Assembly (NCBI GenBank): GCA_002840125.1
Contig: PGZF01000004.1
Location: 186,001 to 250,000, forward strand
From: Gammaproteobacteria bacterium HGW-Gammaproteobacteria-15
GTDB taxonomy: Bacteria; Pseudomonadota; Gammaproteobacteria; Enterobacterales; Alteromonadaceae
DNA length: 64,000 bases
Direction of reading: 5' to 3'
Each line of letters starts with the position of its first letter. Within the stretch, counting starts at the first letter, position 1. Positions 45,718 through 55,315 of the stretch are shown in pieces. The notes beneath the pieces are model-generated. The model was given only the letters and a program-made list of their open reading frames with translations. It searched no databases and had not been told where the DNA came from. The translations under genes and the position numbers were made by a program.

Positions 45718-46569
45718 CTATACCGGCTTGTGCTGTTTTACCGAGTCAGCAGCCTCTGTTGGTAGCGGTGTAGCTTGTTGTGCCAGATAAACGGTGCGCT
45801 GCGGAAACGGAATTTCAATGCCCGCTTGATCAAACGCCAGTTTAATTTCTTCCTGCAGGCTGTTGCGTAAATCACGGAAGTTTTCCCGCTTTGCCCATAC
45901 TGAAAATTGAATATTCAGTGATGAATCGCCAAAGCCAAGAAATAAAAACATCGGGCCTGGCTCGTCCAGGCATAACGGGTTATTGTCAGCAACGTTCAGC
46001 ATTACCTGGCGTACCTGTGAGATATTTTCTTTGTAAGCAACGCCTATTAGTAAATCAAAACGCCGGATCGGAAAGCGTGTCAGGTTGGTCATTTCGCTTT
46101 TAATCAGGCTTTCATTTGGAATACGCACATAAAGATTATCAAAGGTACGTAACTTTACTGATAGCAAATCTATCGATAACACCTCACCGGTGGTATTGCC
46201 TACCTTAATGGTGTCGCCCAGTTGGAAGGGTTGCTCACCAATCAGAAATAAGCCGCTAATCAGGTTAGAAGCTGAGGTCTGTGAAGCAAACCCCAGCGCA
46301 ACCGATAACACACCGGCAGCGCCAAGCAAGACGCTAAGCGAAAAACCCAACTGCTTTAGCGCCGAAGCGATAAACAACGCCAGCAATAGCCAATACACCA
46401 GGCGTTTAAACAGCACCACATGATGCTGCGAAAAGCTTTTGATCAGAATACGGCCGATGGCACGTGACGCAAGGCCTGCGACAACAAAACCGGCCAGCAG
46501 TAAAATAGTGGCTTTTAACAGATGGCTGGCTTGTTCTGATTGCAGCCAGTGCAGTAGTTGTTCAGTCAT
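45718..46569 (-). CDS. small-conductance mechanosensitive channel (MscS family)
   Basis: 283 residues (E. coli MscS 286). Three N-terminal helices; the third, pore-lining one carries LGAAGVLSVALGFASQTSASNLISGLFLI, the Ala/Gly-rich MscS pattern, followed by the beta domain FQLGDTIKVGNTTGEVLSIDLLSVKLRTFDNLYVRIPNESL. It opens on hypo-osmotic shock to release solutes. It is preceded by a gene of the DUF432 type with a 12-bp gap, so the two probably form an operon. Confidence 0.9.
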   Translation of the reverse strand: MTEQLLHWLQSEQASHLLKATILLLAGFVVAGLASRAIGRILIKSFSQHHVVLFKRLVYWLLLALFIASALKQLGFSLSVLLGAAGVLSVALGFASQTSASNLISGLFLIGEQPFQLGDTIKVGNTTGEVLSIDLLSVKLRTFDNLYVRIPNESLIKSEMTNLTRFPIRRFDLLIGVAYKENISQVRQVMLNVADNNPLCLDEPGPMFLFLGFGDSSLNIQFSVWAKRENFRDLRNSLQEEIKLAFDQAGIEIPFPQRTVYLAQQATPLPTEAADSVKQHKPV

Positions 46570-46581
46570 ATTGCCTCTGGG

Positions 46582-47385
46582 TTATTCAGCAAAAATATGG
46601 GTAAAGGCGCGGATCAGGCTATGTTTTTCCGCTACGGCCCGCGCCGGGCTGATCAGGGTTGTGCCGCTGGCATCAGCTGCCGACAAGGTGCCGGTTTTAA
46701 AGCGGGCCAGGCTGTTAGCGCCTTCGTGTTGCAAGGTTATCGGGTCGGTCCACAAATTGCCATCGGCCGAGCTGTATACTGCCAGGTAAGGTACAGGAAT
46801 ACTGATTTTACTCAACGACAGCATTTGCTTTGAAGTGTTTTGGATCACCACCGGCGTAATAGCGCGATGTGGCCGCAGCGGCAGCTCATTTTTATTGTAG
46901 CGGGCATGGGTTTTGTCGGCGTAGCATAATTCACCCACCTGAGTGGATGGGCCAAACCAGGTGTCGGATAAACGCGCAATAGCAATTTCCTGCAACAGGT
47001 ATTCCGGCTGTTGCAACGACACCCGCACACTTACCGGCGAACTGATATACAAGGTGGTTTGTTCAGCTGGCGGAACATGCACAGGTTGTAGGGTTTTCAC
47101 CACCACAGGCCTGTCCATCAGCACGGGTTTCAGGCACAATGCCGCCGGGCTTTGCCGAAACATATAACGCTCGGCTTTTAGCAGGGGCGGCATGCACAGC
47201 GCAGCTGAGCTGCTAAGTAATTCGCGCTCGCCAATGGTGCTGGCGCGTTCATATGCCAGCAACCACTGTTGCGTCTGGCGTTTAAAATAAATACTTAACG
47301 GGCCTATGTTAAAGCTCCAGCAACTGTCAGTGGCCAGTTCAACCGGCAGCCACCAGGCATTATCTGCTGAGTTTTTTGCTGTCAT
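46582..47385 (-). CDS. DUF432-like protein linked to the MscS channel
   Basis: 267 residues, no signal peptide, mostly beta. Features such as IYFKRQTQQWLLAYE, TLYISSPVSVRVSL, WFGPSTQVGELCYADKTHARYN and SISIPVPYLAVYSSADGNLWTDPITL fit my memory of DUF432, a family often encoded next to MscS-type channels; the family call is tentative. Start ATG 47385. Function unknown; a soluble partner or regulator of the channel is a guess from gene order. Confidence 0.55.
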   Translation of the reverse strand: MTAKNSADNAWWLPVELATDSCWSFNIGPLSIYFKRQTQQWLLAYERASTIGERELLSSSAALCMPPLLKAERYMFRQSPAALCLKPVLMDRPVVVKTLQPVHVPPAEQTTLYISSPVSVRVSLQQPEYLLQEIAIARLSDTWFGPSTQVGELCYADKTHARYNKNELPLRPHRAITPVVIQNTSKQMLSLSKISIPVPYLAVYSSADGNLWTDPITLQHEGANSLARFKTGTLSAADASGTTLISPARAVAEKHSLIRAFTHIFAE

Positions 47386-47465
47386 ATAGTTTGCTCAATC
47401 ATGATACTGCAGCAATCTTAGCAAGAAGACTGCATAAGTCCTATTGGCGTTTTGGCAATATTCAG

Positions 47466-47494
47466 TTGAGATTCACTGCTATGCTTTATAAAAT
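47466..47494 (+). promoter_or_regulatory. likely mgtE promoter
   Basis: TTGAGA (47466-47471), 17 bp, TAAAAT (47489-47494). It would start RNA near 47501 and leave a leader of about 178 nt before mgtE. Confidence 0.45.
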
Positions 47495-47556
47495 AGCGCA
47501 ATATTTTGCTTATTCAGCAACAGGTTAATTAACTTAGCCGGAGATTTACCACCCTT

Positions 47557-47631
47557 ATGGACGTGCCCAGTAGTAGGCCTTGCCTGCAAACACCCATTTT
47601 CTGCGATTGTTTCGCCAATTGTGCCGCTTAG
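47557..47631 (+). CDS. candidate 24-residue leader peptide upstream of mgtE
   Basis: An ATG at 47557 opens a 24-codon frame ending at TAG 47629-47631. It begins MDVPSSRP and ends CFANCAA; three prolines (4, 8, 13) and four cysteines are present. A GGAG lies 13 bases upstream, farther than ideal. Enterobacterial mgtA and mgtCBR leaders encode short proline-containing peptides that sense magnesium through ribosome stalling; similarity here is only in layout. Could be chance. Confidence 0.3.
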   Translation: MDVPSSRPCLQTPIFCDCFANCAA

Positions 47632-47648
47632 TGAGGTAGTTTTCAGCC

Positions 47649-47670
47649 CTTACTAAGCTTGTTTAGTAAG
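47649..47670 (+). promoter_or_regulatory. hairpin touching the mgtE ribosome site
   Basis: CTTACTAA (47649-47656) and TTAGTAAG (47663-47670) form a perfect 8-bp stem with a 6-nt loop. The 3' arm runs into the AAGAGG ribosome site (47668-47673), so folding would hide part of it. Confidence 0.45.
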
Positions 47671-47678
47671 AGGTTGCT

Positions 47679-49022
47679 ATGGAATTACCTGCGCTGATCA
47701 GCACGCTGCGCACCGCGCTGGAATCAGATACTGTGCATTTGCTGCGTGAGCGGCTGGATGACGTGCACCCCGCCGACCTTGCCAGCGCGCTGGTTGAGTT
47801 TGCCGCTCAGGATCTATGGACGCTGTTAACAGTGTTGCCAAGGGCTGAGCAAGCTGAAGTGTTTGGCTATTTATCGGCAGAAGAGCAGGTAAATTTATCC
47901 ATAAATATCAGCCGCCGTAAACTGGCACCTATTATTCGCCAAATGTCTTCTGATGAGCGCGCCGATTTATTTAACCGCTTAAGCGACGAGCAACGCGAAA
48001 CCCTGCTGCCGGCACTGGCACAAGCCGAACGCGAAGACTTACTGCGCCTGACATCACATGAAGAAGGCACTGCCGGCGCCATTATGACGTCTGACTACGC
48101 CATTCTTGCCGCCGAGCTGACGGTGGCCCAAGCGCTGGATTCACTGCGCCGTGAAGCGCCGGACAAAGAAACCATTTATTCTGCTTATGTGGTAGATGCT
48201 GCCCGTAAATTAATCGGCGTAGTGTCGTTGCGCGATCTTATTCTGGCACCGCTGCATATGCCGATAGAAGAGCTGATTAACCACGACCCTATCTATGCCA
48301 GTGTCGATATGCCACAGGAAGAAGTGGCGTCACTGATTGCCAAGTACGACTTACTGGCCCTGCCTATTGTTAACAGCGAACACCAGATGGTCGGTATTGT
48401 AACCTACGATGACGCCATGGACGTTGCCGCAGCCGAAGCAACAGAAGACTTTCACAAAACCGCTACCATCGGCAAGCTGGAAACCAGTGTTAAACAGGCA
48501 GGTATTGGCTTATTGTATCGTAAGCGGGTGTTCTGGCTGGTTATTCTGGTGTTTGGTAATATCTTCTCCGGCGCTGGCATCGCCCATTTTGAAGGCATTA
48601 TCGCCAGCCACATTACGCTGCTATTCTTTTTGCCGTTGTTAATTGGCAGTAGCGGTAATGCCGGGGCACAATCGGGCACGTTAATGGTACGAGCATTGGC
48701 TACCGGTGAAATTAAACTGCGCGACTGGGGCTATTTGCTTGGTAAAGAATGCCTGGTAGCCGGTTTATTAGGCCTGACAATGGCGACCGCTGTAGTGGGG
48801 TTGGGCTGGTGGCGCGGGGGCTACGATATTGCTGTAGTTGTGTCGCTAACGATGATGTTGGTAGTACTGGCGGGCAGTTTAATTGGTTTGTCACTGCCGT
48901 TTTTACTCAGCCGTTTTAAGCTTGACCCAGCCACCGCCAGCGGCCCGCTAATTACCTCAATTGCCGACGTTGCCGGTGTGGTGCTGTATTTTTCTATTGC
49001 TACCTGGTATCTGGGGTTGTAA
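47679..49022 (+). CDS. mgtE: magnesium transporter MgtE
   Basis: 447 residues. Domain order is standard: N-terminal superhelical MgtE_N (DDVHPADLASALVEF, SDEQRETLLPAL), a CBS pair (GAIMTSDYAILAAELTVAQAL; IYASVDMPQEEVASLIAKYDLLALPIVNSEHQMVGIVTYDDAMDV), and five membrane helices with GSSGNAGAQSGTLMVRALATGE, which holds pore residues. MgtE is a Mg2+-gated channel closed by Mg2+ bound to the cytosolic domains. It has a long leader with a possible control hairpin (47466-47678). Confidence 0.95.
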   Translation: MELPALISTLRTALESDTVHLLRERLDDVHPADLASALVEFAAQDLWTLLTVLPRAEQAEVFGYLSAEEQVNLSINISRRKLAPIIRQMSSDERADLFNRLSDEQRETLLPALAQAEREDLLRLTSHEEGTAGAIMTSDYAILAAELTVAQALDSLRREAPDKETIYSAYVVDAARKLIGVVSLRDLILAPLHMPIEELINHDPIYASVDMPQEEVASLIAKYDLLALPIVNSEHQMVGIVTYDDAMDVAAAEATEDFHKTATIGKLETSVKQAGIGLLYRKRVFWLVILVFGNIFSGAGIAHFEGIIASHITLLFFLPLLIGSSGNAGAQSGTLMVRALATGEIKLRDWGYLLGKECLVAGLLGLTMATAVVGLGWWRGGYDIAVVVSLTMMLVVLAGSLIGLSLPFLLSRFKLDPATASGPLITSIADVAGVVLYFSIATWYLGL

Positions 49023-49088
49023 ATGAGCATCGCCCAGAAGCTCTGCTTGAGCAGCGCAATCAATCCCGGTGAGTATCTGCAGTAATAA

Positions 49089-49493
49089 TTAAATAACATA
49101 CACCCGGATTGCGCTTAGTGCGGTAAGGGCAATATAGGTAATAGCCACAGTTGGTTTTAACGCCTGGCGCAGGTAAGACATTGCCAGCGCGGTGATGCCG
49201 CCGCGTTGATGCTGCCAGGCAGTGTGCCATTGCATACCAATGTCCTGGTTTTGTGCCAGCGCTTGTTCTAACTGTAACAGCCGCTCAGCGGTGCGCTGCT
49301 GTACTGTACGCAGCAAGGCTTCATGCAGCCAGAACAAGGCTATTGCACAAAGCTGAACGCGCAAACTACTGCCGCTATGCAGCAGCCAAAACCACACCAG
49401 CAGGCTAAGCAGTTTTAGCCACAGCGCCTGCATATCCATTTTGTCGTAACTCTGTTGCAGACATAGCCATTCCGACTGGGTGCGTGGGGTCAT
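49089..49493 (-). CDS. small membrane protein downstream of the cation transporter
   Basis: 134 residues, not recognised. Two hydrophobic segments near the N-terminus ([19 protein letters not shown] and [16 protein letters not shown]), a coiled-coil-like [17 protein letters not shown], then a C-terminal hydrophobic segment [20 protein letters not shown]. It starts one base after the stop of the CDF transporter and is probably co-expressed with it. Confidence 0.65.
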   Translation of the reverse strand: MTPRTQSEWLCLQQSYDKMDMQALWLKLLSLLVWFWLLHSGSSLRVQLCAIALFWLHEALLRTVQQRTAERLLQLEQALAQNQDIGMQWHTAWQHQRGGITALAMSYLRQALKPTVAITYIALTALSAIRVYVI

Positions 49494-49494
49494 G

Positions 49495-50397
49495 TTAAAC
49501 TCCTTTATATTCCGTTATAGGGTTGGTGGGCGTGCCATGCGCATGCAGCGGCTCTATATGTACACTAAGTTCAACGCCCAGCTGCTGCATGGCCAGTTCG
49601 GCGTCGTCAGCTAATTGATGCGCCTGCTCTACTGTCCAGTGGCCGGGTACCTGCATATCTACCTGAGCAAACTGCAGGGTGGCGGCAGAGCGGGTGCGCA
49701 GGTTAATAAACTGCACTTTGCCGCTGGCAAAATGCTCCAGCGCCTGTGCTATTTCACTGATGCGGCTATCAGGCAGGGCTTTGTCCATCAGGCCGTTTGC
49801 CGCACGATACAAAATGCCGCCACCTTCATGCAGAATATGCAGCGCAACGGCAATGGCCACAGCAGCGTCTAGCCAGTTGTGGCCGGTAAGCACAGCGAGG
49901 CCAACGCCGATAACTACGCCGGCTGTGGTCCAGACATCGGTCATCAGGTGCTTGCCATCGCCTTCCAGGGCCGGTGAATTATATTGCTTACCGCCTTTTA
50001 GCAACAGCATGGCAATAGCCAGGTTAATCAGACTGGCCAGTATTGTAAGCAAAGTGCCTATACCCAGTGTAGAAATAGGTTGCGGGTTAAGCAGCCGTTC
50101 AATAGCTGTGGCAAGAATTACCAGTGCGGCCAGAAAAATCATGCCGCCTTCAAAGGCTGCCGATAAATATTCCGCTTTGCTATGGCCATAAGGGTGGCTG
50201 TTATCAGCCGGGCGGCGGGCAATACTGACCATGATCAGCGCAAAACCGGCGCCGGCAACGTTAACCAGTGATTCTACCGCGTCAGATAAAAAGCCGACCG
50301 AGCCGGTAAGGTGCCAGGCCAGCGATTTAAGCGCCATAGTGGCGAAGGCACCAACTAAAGACAGCAACAACAACTGGCGCGGGCGTAAACTTAGCAT
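49495..50397 (-). CDS. cation diffusion facilitator (FieF-like)
   Basis: 300 residues (E. coli FieF 300). Six helices with the metal-site motifs DAVESLVN in TM2 and GDGKHLMTD in TM5 (HxxxD), the histidine-containing [11 protein letters not shown] loop, and a C-terminal cytoplasmic ferredoxin-like domain ([33 protein letters not shown]). It exports Zn2+, Fe2+ or similar divalent ions against protons; the ion cannot be told. Confidence 0.9.
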   Translation of the reverse strand: MLSLRPRQLLLLSLVGAFATMALKSLAWHLTGSVGFLSDAVESLVNVAGAGFALIMVSIARRPADNSHPYGHSKAEYLSAAFEGGMIFLAALVILATAIERLLNPQPISTLGIGTLLTILASLINLAIAMLLLKGGKQYNSPALEGDGKHLMTDVWTTAGVVIGVGLAVLTGHNWLDAAVAIAVALHILHEGGGILYRAANGLMDKALPDSRISEIAQALEHFASGKVQFINLRTRSAATLQFAQVDMQVPGHWTVEQAHQLADDAELAMQQLGVELSVHIEPLHAHGTPTNPITEYKGV

Positions 50398-50464
50398 GAG
50401 TATTCTATAATTTATCAGCGGCTTACTGCAGTGTAGAGTAGCCGCTGCCTAATGTCATGTACTG

Positions 50465-51667
50465 TCAGGCGTGGCGTTTGGGTAAAAACAACGATACCAG
50501 CACGGTAGCCACCAGCATGGCGGACGAAATCCACAAACATGCCGTTAAGCCCGCCAGCTGATATACCCAGCCGGATAACACCGTGCCAATGAGGCGGCCC
50601 ATGGCATTGGCCATATAGTAAAACCCGACATCCAGTGACACGCCATCGCTTTTCGCCATGCTGACAATCATATAGCTGTGTAAGGATGAATTAATGGCAA
50701 ATACCGCGCCAAACAGCAGCAGACCACCAAGTAAAGCGGTTTCTGCCTGCCATTGTTGCTCAAGTGCTATCGCAATAGCGGCTGGTATGGCACACAATAG
50801 CAGTGCCCAGAATGTTAAAGTGCGGCCATCAGGCAGGCGGCTTTTACTGGTAAGCAGGGGGGCCATACTTTGCACCGCGCCATAGCCAATAACCCATAAT
50901 GCCAGAAAGCTGCCCACTGCCCAGTGGCTCCAGCCAAACTGGCTGGCCAGTGTGAGCGGCAGTGCAATAACAAACCAGACATCGCGGGCGCCAAACAACA
51001 GCATACGCGCGGCCGACAGCAAATTAATTGCCCGGCTTTTTGACAACAGCTCAGTAAATTTGGGCTTGGTTTTGCTTTTACCTAAATCGGCTTTCAGGCG
51101 CCATAAGCTTAGCAACCACATTGCGCTCAGCATCAGCAACATAAGCAGTATCGCTGTGCTAAAACCATATAAGCTCAGCAGTAAACCACCGATAAAAAAG
51201 CCTACGCCTTTAAGTGCATTTTTTGAACCGGTAAGAATAGCTACCCATTTAAACAAGGTGTTTTGGGCGTTGTCTGCCACCAACAGTTTGATGCTGCTTT
51301 TGGCGCTCATTTTATTTAAGTCTTTGGCGACACCCGATAACGCCTGCGCTGCCATTACCCAGGGCACAATTAAATACTCTGCCGGTAGCAGCAACATACC
51401 CAGTGCCAGTATTTGCAGCAACAGGCCGATATTCATGGTTTTATTCAGGCCGATGCGGGCACCCAGCCAGCCGCCAACCAGGTTGGTAATAACGCCAAAA
51501 ATTTCATAAAACAAAAACAGCATGGCAATGGCCAGGCCGCTGTAACCCAGGCTGTAAAAATGCAGCACCACCAGCATGCGCAGCGCGCCATCGGTCAAGG
51601 TGAAGGCCCAGTAATTAGCTGTTACCAGCATATACTGGCGTAGCTGCGGGCTTAGTGTGCTTAGCAT
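50465..51667 (-). CDS. arsJ: organoarsenical efflux permease ArsJ (MFS)
   Basis: 400 residues with 11-12 hydrophobic helices. It begins LRQYMLVTANYWAFTLTDGALRMLVVLHFYSLGYSGLAIAMLFLFYE and contains GVAKDLNKMSAKSSIKLL, both typical of ArsJ. ArsJ exports 1-arseno-3-phosphoglycerate, which then falls apart to arsenate outside the cell. The adjoining GAPDH gene, 23 bp upstream in the same operon, makes that substrate, which fixes the assignment. Confidence 0.92.
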   Translation of the reverse strand: MLSTLSPQLRQYMLVTANYWAFTLTDGALRMLVVLHFYSLGYSGLAIAMLFLFYEIFGVITNLVGGWLGARIGLNKTMNIGLLLQILALGMLLLPAEYLIVPWVMAAQALSGVAKDLNKMSAKSSIKLLVADNAQNTLFKWVAILTGSKNALKGVGFFIGGLLLSLYGFSTAILLMLLMLSAMWLLSLWRLKADLGKSKTKPKFTELLSKSRAINLLSAARMLLFGARDVWFVIALPLTLASQFGWSHWAVGSFLALWVIGYGAVQSMAPLLTSKSRLPDGRTLTFWALLLCAIPAAIAIALEQQWQAETALLGGLLLFGAVFAINSSLHSYMIVSMAKSDGVSLDVGFYYMANAMGRLIGTVLSGWVYQLAGLTACLWISSAMLVATVLVSLFLPKRHA

Positions 51668-51690
51668 AGACGTGTTCCGGTTAGCATTGC

Positions 51691-52701
51691 TTAGTGTTTG
51701 TCCTGCAGGCCAACCAGTTTGGCCAGTTCAACCGTGCGGTTGGCGTAGCCCCATTCATTGTCGTACCAGGCATAAATTTTCACCTGGGTGGCGTTAACCA
51801 CCATAGTGGATAGCGCATCAATAATGCTGGAGCGCGGGTCTGTTTTATAATCTACCGACACCAGAGGCCGGGTTTCATAACCGAGAATATCTTTTAACTC
51901 ACCCTCTGCCGCGGCCTTTAGCATAGAGTTGACTTCATCGCTTGTGGTGGCGCGCTCTACTTCAAATACGCAGTCAGTTAACGAGGCATTGGCCAGCGGC
52001 ACGCGTACAGCATGGCCATTTAAGCGGCCTTTAAGCTCCGGGAAAATTTCGGTAATGGCGGTAGCCGAGCCGGTGGTGGTTGGGATTAAGCTGCTGCCAC
52101 AGGCGCGGGCGCGGCGTAAGTCTTTATGTGGTGTATCCAGTATACTTTGCGTGTTGGTTAAATCGTGAATGGTGGTAATACTGCCATGCTTTATACCCAA
52201 CTGTTCGTGGATGACTTTTACCACCGGTGCCAGGCAGTTAGTGGTGCAACTGGCGGCGGTAACAATGCGGTGCAGGTCTTTGTTATACAGCTGCTGGTTT
52301 ACGCCCATTACCACGTTTAGCACGCCTGATTCTTTAACCGGTGCGCTGACTACTACCCGTTTTACACCCTGATCTAAATAAGCCTGCAATACGGCAGTGC
52401 TTTTCATCTTGCCGGACGCTTCAATGACCACATCGCACTGTGACCAATCGGTATCGTTAATGGCTTTATTACCACTAACAGCAAGGGTTTTGCCGTTGAT
52501 CAGGATGTTATCGCCTTCGGCCTGGGCATTGTGACGCCAGATGCCGTGCACTGAGTCAAAGTTCAGTAAGTGGGCAAAGGTAGCCGCATCGGCAGCCGGG
52601 TCGTTAATTTGTACAAATTCCAGCTCGGGCCAGTCAAACGCCGCACGCAGTGCCAAACGGCCAATACGGCCAAAGCCATTAATACCTACTTTAATTGTCA
52701 T
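51691..52701 (-). CDS. ArsJ-associated glyceraldehyde-3-phosphate dehydrogenase
   Basis: 336 residues. NAD site [16 protein letters not shown] (5-20), catalytic Cys152 in [12 protein letters not shown] with the His in [11 protein letters not shown], and the C-terminal [17 protein letters not shown]. All GAPDH residues are in place, but its position between an ArsC-ArsR protein and ArsJ shows it is the detoxifying paralogue: it uses arsenate in place of phosphate to make 1-arseno-3-phosphoglycerate for export. It may still have glycolytic activity. Confidence 0.93.
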   Translation of the reverse strand: MTIKVGINGFGRIGRLALRAAFDWPELEFVQINDPAADAATFAHLLNFDSVHGIWRHNAQAEGDNILINGKTLAVSGNKAINDTDWSQCDVVIEASGKMKSTAVLQAYLDQGVKRVVVSAPVKESGVLNVVMGVNQQLYNKDLHRIVTAASCTTNCLAPVVKVIHEQLGIKHGSITTIHDLTNTQSILDTPHKDLRRARACGSSLIPTTTGSATAITEIFPELKGRLNGHAVRVPLANASLTDCVFEVERATTSDEVNSMLKAAAEGELKDILGYETRPLVSVDYKTDPRSSIIDALSTMVVNATQVKIYAWYDNEWGYANRTVELAKLVGLQDKH

Positions 52702-52771
52702 CTTGTTAATCCTGCTTGTTAACTATATTACTTAGTTACGTTTTTCGCTGGCGTAATCAGTTGCCGCGAGC

Positions 52772-53545
52772 TCAGCTACATAGCGCTGCGCGTTGCGGCC
52801 TGTCGCCCATCTGATTGAGTTTGCTAAGGTTATCAGCGATAAGGTCGCCGTTATTTTCTGCCGTAAGCTGCAGTACTGTTAATGCCCAGAGTGGCAGGTT
52901 ATCGGCTAAGCGGTAAAACACCCACTGGCCGTGGCGGCGGTCTTGCAAAATGGCAGCTTTACGCAGCTGAGCCAAATGGCGTGAAATTTTCGGCTGGGTT
53001 TCAGTAAGCGCGGCAGTTAGCTCGCAGACGCACAGCTCTTGTTGCTGCTGGATCAGTAACAGGGTTTTTAGCCGGGTATCATCGGCCAGGGCTTTATAAA
53101 AACTTAACGCATCGCCAAGCTGCTCTGGTTTAGCGCGGTATTTCTGGCTGAACAGTAAAAAGTATTTTATCCGCTCGCTTAGCTCGTTTAACACCACATC
53201 AAAGGCTTTAGTACCGGCTTTGGCTTTAGGATCGGCAAAATCCCAGGCCAGAATTTGTGCTGCTTTTACCTGAGTAACGCAGCTTTGCCGGGCTTTGTCA
53301 CACAAGGTAATGGCGTAGTCGAAATAGCGCTCACTGAGGCTGGCTAAATCTTTACTGCGCAGGTGTTCAGTTGACATATGCCGGCTGTTTAATACTTCAA
53401 ATACCCGTGGGTCTACCGGTTCTGGCGCCGTACCGGCACTGAACACGTCAAACTGATCGCCAGCCATATGCCGGAACAAGGCTTCAGCAAGTTGTGAGCG
53501 GGCTGAGTTGCCGGTGCAGATAAAAATAACGGACTTTTTGCTCAT
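52772..53545 (-). CDS. fused arsenate reductase (ArsC) - ArsR repressor
   Basis: 257 residues made of two proteins. Residues 1-135 are a low-molecular-weight-phosphatase-type ArsC: P-loop C10-TGNSA-R16 and redox cysteines Cys82 and Cys89, the same three cysteine positions as thioredoxin-linked S. aureus ArsC. Residues 145-230 are an ArsR winged helix with the As(III) site ELCVCEL (Cys172, Cys174) and recognition helix QPKISRHLAQLRKAAIL. So the enzyme that makes arsenite and the sensor that binds it are one chain. AGGG precedes the ATG. First gene of the operon, with a palindrome upstream at 53559. Confidence 0.92.
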   Translation of the reverse strand: MSKKSVIFICTGNSARSQLAEALFRHMAGDQFDVFSAGTAPEPVDPRVFEVLNSRHMSTEHLRSKDLASLSERYFDYAITLCDKARQSCVTQVKAAQILAWDFADPKAKAGTKAFDVVLNELSERIKYFLLFSQKYRAKPEQLGDALSFYKALADDTRLKTLLLIQQQQELCVCELTAALTETQPKISRHLAQLRKAAILQDRRHGQWVFYRLADNLPLWALTVLQLTAENNGDLIADNLSKLNQMGDRPQRAALCS

Positions 53546-53558
53546 GGTAATTACCCTT

Positions 53559-53586
53559 TGTATATATGCGAAATATCATATATTCA
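53559..53586 (-). promoter_or_regulatory. candidate ArsR operator
   Basis: TATATATG (53561-53568) and CATATATT (53577-53584) are inverted arms around CGAAATAT. It lies 14 bp before the ArsC-ArsR start, in the AT-rich region expected to hold the promoter. Autorepression relieved by arsenite is inferred. Confidence 0.55.
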
Positions 53587-53683
53587 TAATTTGGCATGTC
53601 AATGGCTATTGTTAATATTCACATAACTGTCATCTGGCCGCTTTACACTGCCGCCAGTTTTAAGCCGGACGTTGGGAGCGGTT

Positions 53684-55315
53684 ATGTTGTCGAAGCTGAA
53701 AATCTCCAGCAGGGTACTGATACTGGGTGTACTGCCTTTATTAATGTTGTTGGTGGTGTTGGCTGGGGCTTTTTGGTCGGCACAGCAAAAAGATAGGCTG
53801 TTTAATCAGCTGTATGATGATCATCTGGCGATTTTGTCTGACGTTATGGCGGTGCAACAGATTTTGCAGCAAACCGCATTGCAGGATATCCGTAAATACC
53901 GCACCGGCTGGGCTTCAGCAGAGGCCACTGAACAAGTGATTAAACAACACATGGCGCAGGCACAGCAGCACTGGCAAGGTTTTGTGCAGAGCAGGCCGCT
54001 GCAGGACGACAGCGAGTTTTATACCGAACTGGATCAGGCATTTGCTAAAGCCATCAAGCATTATGGCGAATGGATTAGCTATGCCGGCAGCGATGCGCTG
54101 CTGGTGCGTATTTTGAACGAATCTACTGTTAACAGCGAAATTGAACTGAGGATCACCGGCTTTACCCAGCTGACTGAGGCTTTTATTCAGCAGCAACTCA
54201 GTGCCGCGGTAACTGTGCGTGACAGTGCGCAGCATTTTACCGGGCAACTGGTGCAGGCTTATGTAGTGGGTGGCCTGACGCTGTTACTGCTGGTGAGTGC
54301 GCTTATTTGGGCAATACAGCGCTCTGTATGCCAGCCCTTGCTGGCACTGCGTGATTTGTTGGTGCAAGTGGTTACCCGCTCTGATCTTAGCTTGCGGGCA
54401 AACGACAGTGGCAACGACGAGCTGGCGCAAGCCGCCAATGCGCTAAACCAGATGATGCAGCATTTTGAGCAACTGGTTGCCAAGCTGGGCCACAGTGCTG
54501 TGGCGTTAAACCAGCAGGCAGGGCAGGTATATGATATCAGTACTGAAGTAAACCAGAGTGCAGCCGTACAGGCGCGCCAGGCTCAGCAACTTGCCGCAGC
54601 TGCTGAGCAAATGAGCAGCAGTGTGCAGCAAGTTGCACAAAACGCCGGTGTTGCCGCACAGGCTGCAGTGCATGCAGAGCAGTTGTGTCACAGTGGCCAT
54701 ACGGCAGCAGATAAAAGTGCAGCAGGTATCACAGCACTGGCAGTGCAGTTACAGCATAGTGTTGAGGTGGTAAGTAGTTTGCAGCAAGGCTCCAGGCAGA
54801 TTTCCGATGTGCTGGAAGTGATCGGTAAAATTTCTGAGCAAACCAATTTACTGGCGCTCAATGCAGCTATTGAAGCGGCCAGAGCAGGTGAAGCCGGGCG
54901 CGGTTTTTCTGTAGTCGCTGACGAGGTTCGCACCTTATCTGCCAATACCAAGCAGGCAACAGAATCTATCAATGGCATGATTACCAGGCTGCAGCAGCAG
55001 GCCTCTGATGCTGTAGAGGTAATGCAGCAGGCGCATACGCAGGCCAATACCAATGCGCAGTTAGCGCAGGATACTGGCAGCCGCTTTAATCAGCTAGCCG
55101 GCGCGGTTGAACATATCAGCAGTGCAAATGCACAAATACACACGGCCACAGCACAGCAACAGCTGGTGTCACAGAATATCGCCGCCACCATACATCAGTT
55201 AAACGACGAGGTAAGCCAGTTAAGTAATGAGGCCAGCCGTTCAGCCAGCGCCAGTGAGCAATTAACCCAACTGGCCGCCCAGCTAAATAACGATTGGCAG
55301 GTGTTTGCGACTTAA
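53684..55315 (+). CDS. methyl-accepting chemotaxis protein
   Basis: 543 residues from ATG 53684 (GGGAG upstream). TM1 (about 8-30), a ~150-residue periplasmic helical bundle rich in Gln, TM2 near 185-205, a HAMP domain ([17 protein letters not shown] to [13 protein letters not shown]) and the MA signalling domain with the highly conserved tip [42 protein letters not shown]. The ligand is unknown. No chemotaxis gene is nearby. The C-terminus lacks a clear CheR/CheB-docking pentapeptide (NDWQVFAT end). The stop overlaps that of the convergent lipoprotein gene. Confidence 0.92.
   Translation: MLSKLKISSRVLILGVLPLLMLLVVLAGAFWSAQQKDRLFNQLYDDHLAILSDVMAVQQILQQTALQDIRKYRTGWASAEATEQVIKQHMAQAQQHWQGFVQSRPLQDDSEFYTELDQAFAKAIKHYGEWISYAGSDALLVRILNESTVNSEIELRITGFTQLTEAFIQQQLSAAVTVRDSAQHFTGQLVQAYVVGGLTLLLLVSALIWAIQRSVCQPLLALRDLLVQVVTRSDLSLRANDSGNDELAQAANALNQMMQHFEQLVAKLGHSAVALNQQAGQVYDISTEVNQSAAVQARQAQQLAAAAEQMSSSVQQVAQNAGVAAQAAVHAEQLCHSGHTAADKSAAGITALAVQLQHSVEVVSSLQQGSRQISDVLEVIGKISEQTNLLALNAAIEAARAGEAGRGFSVVADEVRTLSANTKQATESINGMITRLQQQASDAVEVMQQAHTQANTNAQLAQDTGSRFNQLAGAVEHISSANAQIHTATAQQQLVSQNIAATIHQLNDEVSQLSNEASRSASASEQLTQLAAQLNNDWQVFAT

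Noticed and set aside
47501-47678. M-box magnesium riboswitch in the mgtE leader
   Set aside because: The conserved M-box start and core words were not found; only the short ORF and a simple hairpin can be supported.
51691-52701. Housekeeping glycolytic gapA
   Set aside because: Position between the ArsC-ArsR fusion and ArsJ shows it is the arsenate-pathway paralogue, although all GAPDH residues are present.
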